A stretch of DNA of 64,000 nt from Litorihabitans aurantiacus (GCF_030161595.1 NZ_BSUM01000001.1:2976001-3040000), one strand, 5' to 3'; shown: positions 36,607 through 45,790, counted from the first letter of the stretch. Program-made: numbers and translations. Notes: a model not told the origin generated them from the letters alone.

Positions 36607-36769
36607 CCCCCACCCAAGCCGACGACGCCGTCGCGCGCCAGACGGGTGAGCACCCGGGGTGGTGGACCACCGGATCCGCCCACCACCCCGGCCGCCGCGC
36701 CTGCTAGCGTCACGCGTTCCGCGCGGCCCGCGTCAATCGAAGCACCCGCATCGTCCGAGGGGGACCACC

Positions 36770-37322
36770 ATGACCAGCGCCACCACGCCCGAGCGCCGGA
36801 TCCGCCAGCTCGAGACCCGCGTCCGCGAGCTGGCGGCCGTCGTCCGCGCCGCCGTGTGCGCCGTCGCGGCGGCCGCGCTCGTCGTCGGCCTTCTGGTTCC
36901 CCTACCTGACGGTCGAGACGCCCGACCCGGACCGCTCACCCGGGGACGACCGCGAGTACGCGACCGTGTCGCTCCTAAGCTTCGGGTTCCGGATGCTGGG
37001 CGGCGACCTCGGTGAGACCACCCCGCCGTTCGCGGTCGGTTACCTTGGCCTCTCGCTCGTCGCGCTCATCGCCGTCGCGGCGCTGTGGCGTGTCGCCTCG
37101 GGGGGAACGGTGCCCGTGTGGCTCGTGCGCTCGACCCTGACGCTGCTGGTGATCGGCACCGTGATCGCCACGATCCTCGGCTTCGTCGCGGACGAGGACA
37201 GCGAGCGCGCCACGTTCCACGTGACGTTCGCGGTGTTCGTGATCGGCATCGTGCTGACGTTCGTCGCCACCGACCGCCGGATCAGCGAGCTGGGCGCCGA
37301 GACCGCAGACCGTCGGGGCTGA
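36770..37322 (+). CDS. Four-helix hypothetical membrane protein (apparent frameshift)
   Basis: ATG 36770 after GAGGGGGACC. The N-terminus has an E-R-R-I-R-Q-L-E-T-R-V-R-E-L coiled coil, then a helix (A-V-C-A-V-A-A-A-A-L-V-V-G-L-L). An extra C in 36899-36902 appears to shift the frame. Corrected, it reads P-Y-L-T-V-E-T-P-D-P-D, and three further helices follow (L-S-L-V-A-L-I-A-V-A-A; L-T-L-L-V-I-G-T-V-I-A; F-A-V-F-V-I-G-I-V-L). No known domain. Coiled coil plus four helices suggests an oligomeric membrane protein. Confidence 0.65.
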
Positions 37323-37359
37323 GGTCCACGACCCCGCGGCCAGCCACGTGAGCGCCGGA

Positions 37360-38403
37360 TCAGTACCGGTGCGCGACGTCGACCGCGCGCCGCTCGACCA
37401 CCACCGCCATCTGCGTCCACTCGCTCGCGCTGCTGAACAGGCCGAGCACGACGTCGTCGCCCAGGTCCCACAGGTCGACCTCGTCCGTGCCGTGCACCTC
37501 GACGATGTTGGCCGCGCGCGAGCCGTCCACGTGCGGCGCCGTGCGCGGCTCGCCCCACCGGGCCACGAGCGCCGCGCGCACCGCCGCGATGGTCGGCGCG
37601 ACGAGCGGCGCGTGCTCCGCCGTCACCCCACCGGACGGCTCGATCACCGTGAGCTCGTGCCCCCACGGGACCGACGTCAACGAGATGCCCTGGCGCCGGC
37701 CGAACTTCACCCCCGTGATGCGGGGCTCGTCGACGAGCTCCTCCAGCGCGGCGACGACGGCGGCGGGGTCGACGTCCGGAGCGGCCGTCGGGCCCGGTTC
37801 GGCGGTGAAGCGCGACTCGCGAACCTCCTCGCCCTTCACCTCGGCCACCCAGGCGGCGAACGGATCGGGGTCGCGCACGCTCCAGTGCGCCGGGACCTCG
37901 ACGTCGAGCTCCGCCTCGACCCATGCGCGGAAGTCCGCGAGCGCCGCGACGGACTCGCCGTCCTCCTCCTCGTCCGGCTCCTCCTCGATGGCCCAGTCGC
38001 GCAGCTCGAGGTAGCCGATCGCGACGAGGCGGAGGAAGTCGACGGCGTCGTCGGCGAGCAGGGAGCGCTCGCCCTCGGACCCGAGCATCACGACTCGTAC
38101 GGCGCCGGCGTCGTCCGGGTCGAGCCACAGCGCCGCGAAGCTGCCGGTCCCGTCCGTCTGGCACAGGGGCACCAGTCGGTCGTGCCCGGGCTCGCCCGGC
38201 TCGAACCAGCCCGCGAGCGTGAGCGACGGCGAGAACACGACGCCCAGCTCGGCGCTGCCGGCGTACGGCGTCAGCACGTACCCGCCGGCGGTCTCGTGCC
38301 CCCACCCCCGCGACTCCATGAAGTCCCACGCGCGCAGCAGCGGCTCGGGGAGGGCGAGGCCCGGCGGGAGGGACGGCGTCATCAGATCGGCGAGGCGCGA
38401 CAT
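37360..38403 (-). CDS. SMI1/KNR4 (SUKH)-like protein with C-terminal extension
   Basis: 347 residues from ATG 38403, soluble and acidic. The middle segment L-C-Q-T-D-G-T-G-S-F-A-A-L-W-L and F-L-R-L-V-A-I-G-Y-L-E-L resembles SUKH-superfamily proteins, which often bind effector or toxin partners. A glutamate-rich stretch (about residue 165) separates it from a C-terminal domain of unknown kind. Immunity or protein-protein interaction is the usual role for SUKH proteins; no adjacent toxin is seen. Assignment is tentative. Confidence 0.65.
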   Translation of the reverse strand: MSRLADLMTPSLPPGLALPEPLLRAWDFMESRGWGHETAGGYVLTPYAGSAELGVVFSPSLTLAGWFEPGEPGHDRLVPLCQTDGTGSFAALWLDPDDAGAVRVVMLGSEGERSLLADDAVDFLRLVAIGYLELRDWAIEEEPDEEEDGESVAALADFRAWVEAELDVEVPAHWSVRDPDPFAAWVAEVKGEEVRESRFTAEPGPTAAPDVDPAAVVAALEELVDEPRITGVKFGRRQGISLTSVPWGHELTVIEPSGGVTAEHAPLVAPTIAAVRAALVARWGEPRTAPHVDGSRAANIVEVHGTDEVDLWDLGDDVVLGLFSSASEWTQMAVVVERRAVDVAHRY

Positions 38404-38447
38404 GCCCCGATCGTGCCAGCGCCGCCGCCCCCGCGGGGGTTCGGGAC

Positions 38448-40163
38448 TCAAGCGTCGGCGAGCACCACGAGCTCCTGCGTCGCGCGCGTCATGGCGACGT
38501 AGCGGTCGACGGCGGAGGTCGCGCCGTCGTCGCCGTCACCCACGAGCACGACGAGGTCGAACTCGAGGCCCTTGGCGAGCTCCGGCGTCAGGACGGACAC
38601 GCGGGAGTCGTCGACGCCGTCGGGCAGCGCGAGCGCCGTGCCCGCCGCACCCGCGCCACCCGACGCGATCACGCACGCGACGCCGTCGGGACGCCCCGCG
38701 AACCACGCCTGGAGCACCCCGCCCAGCTCGGCCACCTGCCCGAACCGCACCGGCACCCCGGACTCGCGCACCGACGTCGGCACGTTGGCGTCCGGCAGCA
38801 CCGCGCGGATCACCGGCGCAGCCTGCGCCATCACCTCCGACGGCGTGCGGTAGTTCACGCGCAGCGTCGCCTCCCGGACCCGCGTGAGGCCCACGCGGGC
38901 CAGCCGCTCGTGCCAGGTGCCGTCGAACCCGTGGCGCGCCTGCGCGCGGTCCCCGACGATCGTGAGACTGCGGGTGGGGCAGCGCGCGAGGATCATCGAC
39001 CACTCGGCATCGGTCAGCTCCTGCGCCTCGTCGACCACCACGTGCGCGAACGGGCCGGCGAGCTCGTCACCCCGCGGGTGGTGGCCGTCGGTGTCGTCGG
39101 CGTCGCCGTCGAGAGAGCTGCGCAGGTCCTCGACGCGGAGCATCGACATGATCATCATCTCGCTGTCGTCGGAGGCGACGAGCTCCTCGGTCACCCGCGC
39201 GCGGTAGTCGCGGTCGGCCGCCGTCGCCGCCTCCCGCGCGCGCCGGCGCCGTTCGGCGTCGCGGTCCCCCAGCCGGCGCCGCGCGGCGTCCAGCAGCGGG
39301 AGGTCGGCGGTGGTCCAGGAGTGCGGGTCGGGGCGCTGCAGGGCGGCGATCTCGGCGGGCGTCAGCGACGGCGCGCACCGCTCGAGGTAGGCCGGGACCG
39401 TCCACAGGTCGCCGACCAGGTCCTCGGCCTCAAGCAGCGGCCAGGCGCGCGCGAGGGTGTCGCGCAGCTCGGCGTCGCCCTGCAGGACGCGCTCGAGCGC
39501 CGCCCGCGGGACCTCGGGGGTCTCGGCGTCGTCACCGCCGTCGTCGAGCCCACCGTCCCCGTCACCCAGGTGCTCGGCGAGCTGGTCGGCCAGGACGCCC
39601 ACGATCGCGTCCCACACCTGGGCGCGCGCCTCGTTGTGGGGCGTCCCGGGTTCGGGCGCGGCGAACGCCTCCGCCCAGTCCTCGCGCGTCAGCCGGAGGT
39701 CGGCCCACGGCGTCGCGACGTCGAACGGGCGCGTCGGCGGCTCCTCGTACAGGGCGACGGCCGGCTCGATCGCCGCCACGAGCGCGGTACGCGCCTTGAG
39801 GGCGGCCACGCCCGGATCGCGCTCGACGGCGGCGCGCGCCCCTGCGGCAGCAGATCGCGCAGCGTGCACGTGCGCACGCCGTCCTCGCCCAGCGCCGGCA
39901 GGACGTCGGCGACGAAGTCGAGGTAGGGCTGGTGCGGCCCGACGACGAGCACGCCCCCGCGCCCGGCGTCCACCCCGGGTTCGGCGTGCAGGAGGTAGGC
40001 GGCCCGGTGCAGCGCGACCACCGTCTTGCCGGTGCCCGGTCCGCCGTCGACGACGAGCGCCCCGGGCGACGGTGCGCGCACGGGCGGGCAGGTCGGGGCG
40101 TGGGAGGGACGGCGGGTCGGACGGGCGCTCGGAGGGCGTGGCGGGGGTCGCTGAGGCTGGCAC
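38448..40163 (-). CDS. helR: HelR-type RNA-polymerase-recycling ATPase, N-terminal part missing, frameshifted
   Basis: Walker A is G-G-P-G-T-G-K-T-V-V-A-L-H-R-A-A-Y, followed by V-G-P-H-Q-P-Y-L-D-F-V-A-D-V-L-P and C-T-L-R-D-L-L. After a missing G at 39839-39842 come D-E-A-Q-E-L-T-D-A-E-W, V-N-Y-R-T-P, K-G-L-E-F-D-L-V-V-L-V and D-R-Y-V-A-M-T-R-A-T-Q. These are HelD/HelR SF1 motifs, and the H-N-E-A-R segment is HelR-specific as I recall. The ~200-residue N-terminal region preceding Walker A in homologues is absent: only about 110 bp separates the candidate GTG 40163 from it, in a different frame. HelR displaces rifamycin-bound RNA polymerase. Truncation may be real or an assembly loss. Confidence 0.75.
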   Translation of the reverse strand: MPASATPATPSERPSDPPSLPRPDLPARARTVARGARRRRRTGHRQDGGRAAPGRLPPARRTRGGRRARGRARRRAAPALPRLRRRRPAGAGRGRRAHVHAARSAAAGARAAVERDPGVAALKARTALVAAIEPAVALYEEPPTRPFDVATPWADLRLTREDWAEAFAAPEPGTPHNEARAQVWDAIVGVLADQLAEHLGDGDGGLDDGGDDAETPEVPRAALERVLQGDAELRDTLARAWPLLEAEDLVGDLWTVPAYLERCAPSLTPAEIAALQRPDPHSWTTADLPLLDAARRRLGDRDAERRRRAREAATAADRDYRARVTEELVASDDSEMMIMSMLRVEDLRSSLDGDADDTDGHHPRGDELAGPFAHVVVDEAQELTDAEWSMILARCPTRSLTIVGDRAQARHGFDGTWHERLARVGLTRVREATLRVNYRTPSEVMAQAAPVIRAVLPDANVPTSVRESGVPVRFGQVAELGGVLQAWFAGRPDGVACVIASGGAGAAGTALALPDGVDDSRVSVLTPELAKGLEFDLVVLVGDGDDGATSAVDRYVAMTRATQELVVLADA

Positions 40164-40188
40164 GATCGAGGATTCTGCGCCGGTCCAG

Positions 40189-40207
40189 GGGCCTTGCCGC
40201 AAGCCCC
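40189..40207 (-). promoter_or_regulatory. Rifamycin-associated element (RAE)
   Basis: On the minus strand, 40207 to 40189 reads GGGGCTTGCGGCAAGGCCC, identical to the 19-bp RAE inverted repeat as I remember it from rifamycin-inducible resistance genes in actinobacteria. It lies 26 bp before the candidate start of the HelR-type gene and 42 bp after the end of the upstream methyltransferase, i.e. in the helR promoter. Confidence 0.85.
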
Positions 40208-40249
40208 CACCTGCGCTGTACCTTGGAAAGGGCCGGGACGACGGCGAGC

Positions 40250-41074
40250 TCACACCGCCCGGGCACGCACCACGATCAGCGGCGAGGACGCCGCGTCGAA
40301 GCTCCCGCCCACGAAGTCGCCCCGCACCTCCTCGACCGCGAACCCTGCCCCGGCCAGCTGCCGCTCCAGCAGTGCGACGTCGCGGAACACCAGCTCGCCG
40401 GACTCGACCACGTGCTCACCACCCACCTCGAACACGTTGTGCGCGTCGAGGCGGATCCGGGTGCCGGCGGCGCCCTCCTCGAGGACGGTCGTCGTCATCC
40501 ACTCGCGCAGGTCGCCGTGGGAGGTCGCGCGGGTCGACGGCGGCTGCGCCGCCCACGCCTCCCACGCGTGTCGCGCGGGGTTGCGGCTCTCGAACGCGAG
40601 GGTCGCGCCGTCGCGCACCGCACCGCGGAGGTCGGCGAGCGTGCGCTCCCACGCCGGGTCGGTGATGTGCTGCGCGACGTTCCCTGTCATGACGGCGTAG
40701 TCGGCGGGGCGGACGGGGCCGCCGGGCTGGGCGGGGCCGCCGGGGCGGTCGGAGCCGCCGGGCTGGGCGGAGCCGGCGGTGTGGCGGGTGCCGATCGGGT
40801 CGGCGAGTACGCGCGAGTCACCCTCCACCCAGGTGACCCGCTCCCCACCGGGGCGGCGTCGCGCGACGGCGAGCATCGCCGTCGACGGATCGACGCCGAT
40901 CACCTCGCGACCGGGCCGCGCGAACGAGACGGTCAGCATGCCGGTGCCGCACCCGAGGTCGAGGATGCGGCGGGCGTCGATCTCGTCGGCGAGCGCGCGG
41001 TAGTGGTCGTGATCGGGTCCGTCGGGGTTGTCGAGGTCGTACAGGTCCACCAGGCGCGGGTCGTCGAAGCTCAT
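40250..41074 (-). CDS. SAM-dependent methyltransferase
   Basis: 274 residues from ATG 41074. S-F-D-D-P-R-L-V-D-L-Y-D begins a methyltransferase_11/25-type domain, with motif I R-I-L-D-L-G-C-G-T-G-M-L-T and acidic D-P-S at the end of strand 2. A repetitive loop (Q-P-G-G-S-D-R-P-G-G-P-A-Q) near residue 110 comes from slippage-type tandem repeats in the DNA. D-Y-A-V-M-T-G-N-V-A-Q-H and F-E-S-R-N-P are conserved downstream. The methyl acceptor is unknown. It is upstream of helR on the same strand, yet the RAE between them suggests independent control of helR. Confidence 0.9.
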   Translation of the reverse strand: MSFDDPRLVDLYDLDNPDGPDHDHYRALADEIDARRILDLGCGTGMLTVSFARPGREVIGVDPSTAMLAVARRRPGGERVTWVEGDSRVLADPIGTRHTAGSAQPGGSDRPGGPAQPGGPVRPADYAVMTGNVAQHITDPAWERTLADLRGAVRDGATLAFESRNPARHAWEAWAAQPPSTRATSHGDLREWMTTTVLEEGAAGTRIRLDAHNVFEVGGEHVVESGELVFRDVALLERQLAGAGFAVEEVRGDFVGGSFDAASSPLIVVRARAV

Positions 41075-41143
41075 CGGGGCGAGGCTAGGCCGACGCTTCC
41101 CGTTCCGCCCGATCTTTTCGCCGGCCGCCCCCACGGCGGACAC

Positions 41144-41355
41144 ATCGACTGCTGCACCGCACGCGGTCACCCGATCGACTGCTGCACCACCCGCGGATAG
41201 CAGTCGGTATCCGCGGGTGGTGCAGCAGTCGACGACCGACGGTGACCGCACCCACGAACACCCGATCGACTGTTGCCTCCCGCATGGATAGCGGATCGAG
41301 TGTTGCGTCCGGCACGGATACCCACCCGTATCCGTGCGGGGCGCAACACTCGATC
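41144..41355. repeat. Mosaic of six copies of a ~27-bp palindrome-forming element
   Basis: Copies begin at 41144 (degenerate), 41173, 41208 (inverted), 41264, 41294 and 41329 (inverted). Each reads GATCGA-S-TG-Y-TGC near one end and GGATA at the other. The pair 41175-41199/41208-41232 forms a perfect 25-bp stem with an 8-nt loop. The pair 41294-41320/41329-41355 forms a 27-bp stem with two mismatches. Located between two minus-strand genes, it resembles REP/BIME-type interspersed elements. Confidence 0.9.
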
Positions 41356-41369
41356 CCGGCCGCCGACCG

Positions 41370-41756
41370 TCACTGCGGTCGGCGCCGGTCAACACCGTCC
41401 GCATCGCGCGGTACGGCGACCACCTGAACCGCATCAGAGAAGACGATCCGGCCCGGATCGTGCGTCTCCACCCTCCGACATGCGACGCCGTGTCTGGCGA
41501 GCAGCAGCAGGTAGGGCCGGACGGCGGCCACGAGGTGGCCCGCCGCCGGTCCGAACCACGCGGCCGCCCGCGGATCGGAGTAGGCGTCGGCCGGAGGATG
41601 CGGGTAGGCGTGGTCGAACCAGTCGTTACCCGCCCGCCACACGCCCCACTCGTCCGAGGCCAGCCGCCCCGCTCGCGCCAACCCGTTCGCCAGGGCGAAC
41701 ACTCCGACGCGTCGCCCGCGCGCGTCGAGCTCCGGGGTCTCGAAGCGGGTGTACAC
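41370..41756 (-). CDS. Conserved hypothetical protein, actinobacterial
   Basis: 128 residues from GTG 41756; start choice is based on the conserved V-Y-T-R-F-E opening. Sequence features: W-F-D-H-A-Y-P-H-P, A-A-A-W-F-G-P-A-A-G-H-L-V-A-A-V-R-P-Y-L-L-L-L, and R-I-V-F-S-D-A-V-Q-V-V-A-V-P. Small, soluble and not recognised as any named domain. It is divergent from the SDR gene across 64 bp and followed by the palindromic element. Confidence 0.7.
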   Translation of the reverse strand: MYTRFETPELDARGRRVGVFALANGLARAGRLASDEWGVWRAGNDWFDHAYPHPPADAYSDPRAAAWFGPAAGHLVAAVRPYLLLLARHGVACRRVETHDPGRIVFSDAVQVVAVPRDADGVDRRRPQ

Positions 41757-41820
41757 CCCGCGAGGGTAGCGACGACGCCACCGCCCCCACGACGCCCCCG
41801 CCACCTGACACGATGGCCGG

Positions 41821-42765
41821 ATGCGCGCGACTCCTCCCGACCGCACCGGCTCGACCGTCGTCGTCACCGGGGGCACCGGCGGTCTCGGCTACTTCACGGC
41901 CGAGCGCCTCGCCTCGACGGGCGCGCACGTCGTCATCACCGCGCGCGACGGCGAGCGCGGCCGCCGCGCCGCCGCCTCGATCGCGCGGCACGTGCCGGGG
42001 GCGAGCGTCGACGTCGTCGCCCTCGACCTCACCGATCCCGACTCCGTCGCCGCGGCCGCCGACGTGCTCACCGCCCTCGACCGCATCGACGCGCTCGTCC
42101 TCAACGCCGGCTCCACGCAGCCGCCGCGCGAGCGCACCCTCACCGCGGACGGCATCGAGGTGACGATGGCGGCGAACGTCGTGGGGCACGCGGCGCTCGT
42201 CGGACACCTGTGGCCCACCCTCACCGCCGACCGCACGTCCACGGGCCCGACGACGCCACCCGCCACCCCGCCGGTCCGCATCGTCGGTCTCGGCAGCCTC
42301 GCCACGCGCATCGTCGGCTTCGACGTCGCGGCTCTCGTCGCCGATCACGCCTACCACCCGTTCGCGACCTACGCGCGGACGAAGCACGTGGTGCACGCCT
42401 TCATCAGCGAGCTCGCCCGACGCGACTGCGGCGCCGGGGTGCAGGCGCTGCTCGCGCACCCGGGCTACGCCGTCGACGCCCTCTCGCCCGCCCGGCCTGG
42501 GATCGTCGTCCCGGGGCGGTTCGAGCGCCTCCCGATCGCCCAGGGCAAGCACGACGGCGCGCGCCCCACCCTGCGCGCCGTCCTCGACCCGAGCCTGCCC
42601 GACGGCGCGATGGTCGGCCCGCGCTGGACCACGCGGGGCGCCCCGGTGCTCACCACGCCCGTCGCCTCGAGCACGACGCCGGAGGCCGGCGCCGCCGTGT
42701 GGGACCTGCTGTCGGGGTGGACCCGCGGCGCGCTCCCGCGCACCCTGCCGGTCCCGACCCGCTGA
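41821..42765 (+). CDS. Short-chain dehydrogenase/reductase
   Basis: 314 residues from ATG 41821. The Rossmann loop is V-T-G-G-T-G-G-L-G-Y-F, followed by L-V-L-N-A-G, a Ser-containing strand (G-L-G-S-L-A) and the catalytic Y-A-R-T-K (Tyr-x3-Lys). It resembles the retinol-dehydrogenase/protochlorophyllide-reductase-like SDR branch in length and in A-H-P-G-Y near the end. NAD(P)-dependent oxidoreductase of unknown substrate. A long Thr/Pro-rich insertion occurs at about residue 145. Confidence 0.9.
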   Translation: MRATPPDRTGSTVVVTGGTGGLGYFTAERLASTGAHVVITARDGERGRRAAASIARHVPGASVDVVALDLTDPDSVAAAADVLTALDRIDALVLNAGSTQPPRERTLTADGIEVTMAANVVGHAALVGHLWPTLTADRTSTGPTTPPATPPVRIVGLGSLATRIVGFDVAALVADHAYHPFATYARTKHVVHAFISELARRDCGAGVQALLAHPGYAVDALSPARPGIVVPGRFERLPIAQGKHDGARPTLRAVLDPSLPDGAMVGPRWTTRGAPVLTTPVASSTTPEAGAAVWDLLSGWTRGALPRTLPVPTR

Positions 42766-42819
42766 CGCGCGGACCCGCGGGTCGGCGGTCGCGGGTCAGC
42801 GGGTCGGTGGGTCAGTGGG

Positions 42820-45696
42820 TCACGACGTCGCCGTCGCCCCCTGCACGACACCGTCGAACCGGCGGAGGAACGCCGCCGTCGCATCGCGGGCGATCGGTGC
42901 GAGCGGCTGGAAGACGCTCGTGCCGTCGTTGCCCACCCACCCCGTGGCGACGCCGTTCTGGGTGAGCCAGACGATCTCGTCGTAGTACGCCACCCCCGGT
43001 GCGACGTCGGTGAACGGCGACGCCGCGGGCGGCGTCACCGCAGGTCGGCCGGCGGCGCGATGGAGGAACGCCGCCATCGCGTCACGTCCGATCGGATCCA
43101 GCGGGCGGAAGTGCGGCTTCTCCCCCGCGCCGCCCGGCCAGCCGGTCGCGATCCCCTGCGCCGACAGCCACGTGATCTCGCGGTAGAACTGGTCACCCGG
43201 CGCGACATCGGCGAAGGGGGACTCGGTGGGCGCCGTGTACGCGTCGTCACCGATCAGCCGGAACAGGAACGCGGCCATCGCGTCACGCGCGACGGGTTCC
43301 AGCGGACGGAACTCCGCCGTCCCGTCGGGCAGCGGCCATCCCGTTGCGATCCCGGTCTCGACCAGCCAGGCGATGTCCTGGCCGAAGAGCGCGTCCGGAC
43401 CGACATCGACGAACGGGGCCGAGGACGGCAGGCCGGGAGCCACCTCGACCTCCATGAGGTTCAGCGGTACACCGGCAGCACCGAGCTGGACCCGCACGTG
43501 CTTCCCCTGCGCCCCGTCGGGCAGCTCGACCACGCTCCCCGACGGCGCCGCGTCCACGCGTCCCTCGAACGGAACCGTCACGACACCGTCGGCCGCGAGC
43601 TCGTCGGCCGTCAGCGGGCGCGCGGGGAAGGGCTCGGAGGACACCGACACCGTGAGGTCGGCCAGCCGCTCGGTGCAGCAGTCCTCGCGGTTGAAGAGGC
43701 GAACCTCGCCGAGGTCGGTGACGTCCTCGAGATCGACCTCCCACCAGGCGACACCCTGGTCCTCGTCAGCCGTGCTGGCCAGGCCGCTGGTCCGGCTGCC
43801 GTCGACCGCGCGTGCCGCACCGTTGTCCGAACCCGGCTCGGTGTACGTGGTGGACTGACGTGCCGGTCGCCCCTCCGCGAGGTTGAGCTTCGTGGTCGAG
43901 ACGGGGAAGACCAGCTCCTGGGCCGTCCCGCCGCTGACCTGCACGCGGAGCTGACCGTCACCGGCGCCCACCAGCGGGGTCAGGGAGATCGGGACCTCCA
44001 CGAACGAGCGGCGATCGATGCGCGGCACCTCGACACGAGGCTGCTCGATCCGCCACCCCGGGGGAGCGGCGAGGTTCAGCTCGAGGTCGTCGACGGCGTC
44101 GCCGGACGGGTTGGCCAGCCGCAGCGTGGTCGACGCCGTCGTCCCGGCCGTGGCCTCGACGCTCTCGCTGAGCTCGGCCCGCAGGAGCGGGTCGGTCCCG
44201 GGGGTGGAGATGGCGAAGCTGTGGGCGATGTCGTTGGACGGCTCGAGACCGGAGGTGTCGAGCACGATCGCACCGTCCGCCGCGCGGGACCACGGGACCT
44301 GGGCGTCCGAGCCGAGCAGGGAGACGGTGGTCGCGGCGGTGAAGGGCAGGTCGCCACCGAGCGTCAGCTCGTCCTCGGGCCAGTCGAGCGCCGTGGCGTA
44401 GAGCGTGTCGTCGCCCATCGTGTACCGGACGTCGGTCGCGCTCGCGGGCTCCTCCGCACGCTGCCAGTAGGAGGTCCCATAGATCGCGTCGCCGTTCACC
44501 TCGAGCCACTCCCCGACCTGCGCGAGCCGCTCCTGCTGGATCTCGGGGATCGTCCCGTCAGCTCTCGGGCCGATGTTGAGCAGCAGGTTGCCGTTCTTGC
44601 TGACGATGTCGACGAGGCTGTCGACGATCTCGTCCGCCGTCTGGTAGTCGGCGTCGGTCTCTCGCTGGTTGTAGCCGTACGACCTCCCGATCCCGCGGCT
44701 CGACTCCCACTTGCTGGTCTCGATCTCGCTCCGGACCTCGTACTCGGGCGTCTGGAAGTCCAGCTCCTCGGGATCATCGCGCCCCTGGTCGATCTTGCAG
44801 CGGTCGGTGACCACGACCTCCTTGGGCACGTCGCGGTTCTTGGCCTGGTTGTAGAAGTCGGCGACCACGCCGCCCATGTCCCAGGTCGCGGCGTCGACGT
44901 CCCACTCCCCGTCGCACCACAGGATGTCCGGGTCGTAGGAGTCGATCAGGTCCTCGATCTGCGGATGCATGTAGTCCGCGACGTAGTCGCTCCCCGCGGG
45001 CAGGTCGATCCCGGTGTACGGCAGCTGCTCGCCGGTGTAGGGGTTCGTCCGCTGCTCCGCGTTGGGGGCACCCGCGTGCCACCACTCCAGCAGCGAGTAG
45101 TAGAAGCCCGCCTTCAGCCGCCCGTCCTCGCGCACCGCACCCATGAGCTCTCCGGCGAGGTCGCGGCCCGGCCCCCGGTCGACGGTGTCGCGGCCCGTGG
45201 GCGAGTCCCACAGCGCGATGCCGTCGTGGTGCTTGCTCGTCAGCACGACGTAGCGCGCTCCGGCGTCGGCGATCGTGTCGACCCACGCGTCCGGATCGAA
45301 CTGCGCCGGGTCCCAGTCCTCGAGGAACTGGTCGTAGTCGTAGTCCTCGCCGTAGGTGTCGCGGTGGTAGCGGTAGAAGGCACTCTCCGGGTTCGTCATG
45401 TACTTGCCGTACCACTCGGCGTAGTTCTCGCCGCCGTGGTCGTCCTCCCCGGCCGCCCAGGCGGGGACCGAGTAGGCACCCCAGTGGATGAAGATGCCGA
45501 ACTTGGCGTCGTCGAACCACTCCGGCAGGGGGTGGGAGTTGAGCGAGGCGGGGCTCGCGTCGTAGTCGGGGAGTTCGGTGTCGGCCGCTGCGGGTGGCGC
45601 TGCGGCGAGCGCGGTCGTCAGCGACAGCGGCAGAGCCGAGGTGATCAGCGCGGCGGTCACCGCCCGGCGCCTCGTCCTCGTGGTGCGTTCGGTCAC
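42820..45696 (-). CDS. Secreted alpha-L-fucosidase (GH29) with fucolectin-like module and three SLH repeats
   Basis: 958 residues from GTG 45696, with AGGAG before it. Signal peptide (basic R-T-R-R-R-A, hydrophobic core, A-A-A-D-T). The GH29 domain (about 40-430) shows F-G-I-F-I-H-W-G-A-Y-S-V-P, T-S-K-H-H-D-G-I-A-L-W and nucleophile region D-I-L-W-C-D-G-E-W-D. Then NPCBM/NEW3-like (480-590) and an F5/8 type C or fucolectin-like module (600-740), with C-C-T-E-R and W-W-E-V-D-L. Three SLH repeats end the protein. It releases L-fucose from glycans at the cell surface. A TetR gene lies upstream. Confidence 0.93.
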   Translation of the reverse strand: MTERTTRTRRRAVTAALITSALPLSLTTALAAAPPAAADTELPDYDASPASLNSHPLPEWFDDAKFGIFIHWGAYSVPAWAAGEDDHGGENYAEWYGKYMTNPESAFYRYHRDTYGEDYDYDQFLEDWDPAQFDPDAWVDTIADAGARYVVLTSKHHDGIALWDSPTGRDTVDRGPGRDLAGELMGAVREDGRLKAGFYYSLLEWWHAGAPNAEQRTNPYTGEQLPYTGIDLPAGSDYVADYMHPQIEDLIDSYDPDILWCDGEWDVDAATWDMGGVVADFYNQAKNRDVPKEVVVTDRCKIDQGRDDPEELDFQTPEYEVRSEIETSKWESSRGIGRSYGYNQRETDADYQTADEIVDSLVDIVSKNGNLLLNIGPRADGTIPEIQQERLAQVGEWLEVNGDAIYGTSYWQRAEEPASATDVRYTMGDDTLYATALDWPEDELTLGGDLPFTAATTVSLLGSDAQVPWSRAADGAIVLDTSGLEPSNDIAHSFAISTPGTDPLLRAELSESVEATAGTTASTTLRLANPSGDAVDDLELNLAAPPGWRIEQPRVEVPRIDRRSFVEVPISLTPLVGAGDGQLRVQVSGGTAQELVFPVSTTKLNLAEGRPARQSTTYTEPGSDNGAARAVDGSRTSGLASTADEDQGVAWWEVDLEDVTDLGEVRLFNREDCCTERLADLTVSVSSEPFPARPLTADELAADGVVTVPFEGRVDAAPSGSVVELPDGAQGKHVRVQLGAAGVPLNLMEVEVAPGLPSSAPFVDVGPDALFGQDIAWLVETGIATGWPLPDGTAEFRPLEPVARDAMAAFLFRLIGDDAYTAPTESPFADVAPGDQFYREITWLSAQGIATGWPGGAGEKPHFRPLDPIGRDAMAAFLHRAAGRPAVTPPAASPFTDVAPGVAYYDEIVWLTQNGVATGWVGNDGTSVFQPLAPIARDATAAFLRRFDGVVQGATATS

Positions 45697-45790
45697 GGTG
45701 GCTCCTCATCGATCGGATGAGGTCCCACGCCGGCGCGCGGGACCGTCGCCCCGGAATCGCCCTTCGACGGGCGTATCGATGCCCGACCCC

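Noticed and set aside
41144-41355. Inverted repeats of an insertion sequence
   Set aside because: No transposase frame lies between the arms, the hairpin loops are 8 nt, and copies are mosaic rather than terminal.
43060-45720. Long plus-strand open frame opposite the fucosidase gene
   Set aside because: Same antisense artefact; no domain and biased composition, whereas GH29 and SLH motifs are unambiguous on the minus strand.
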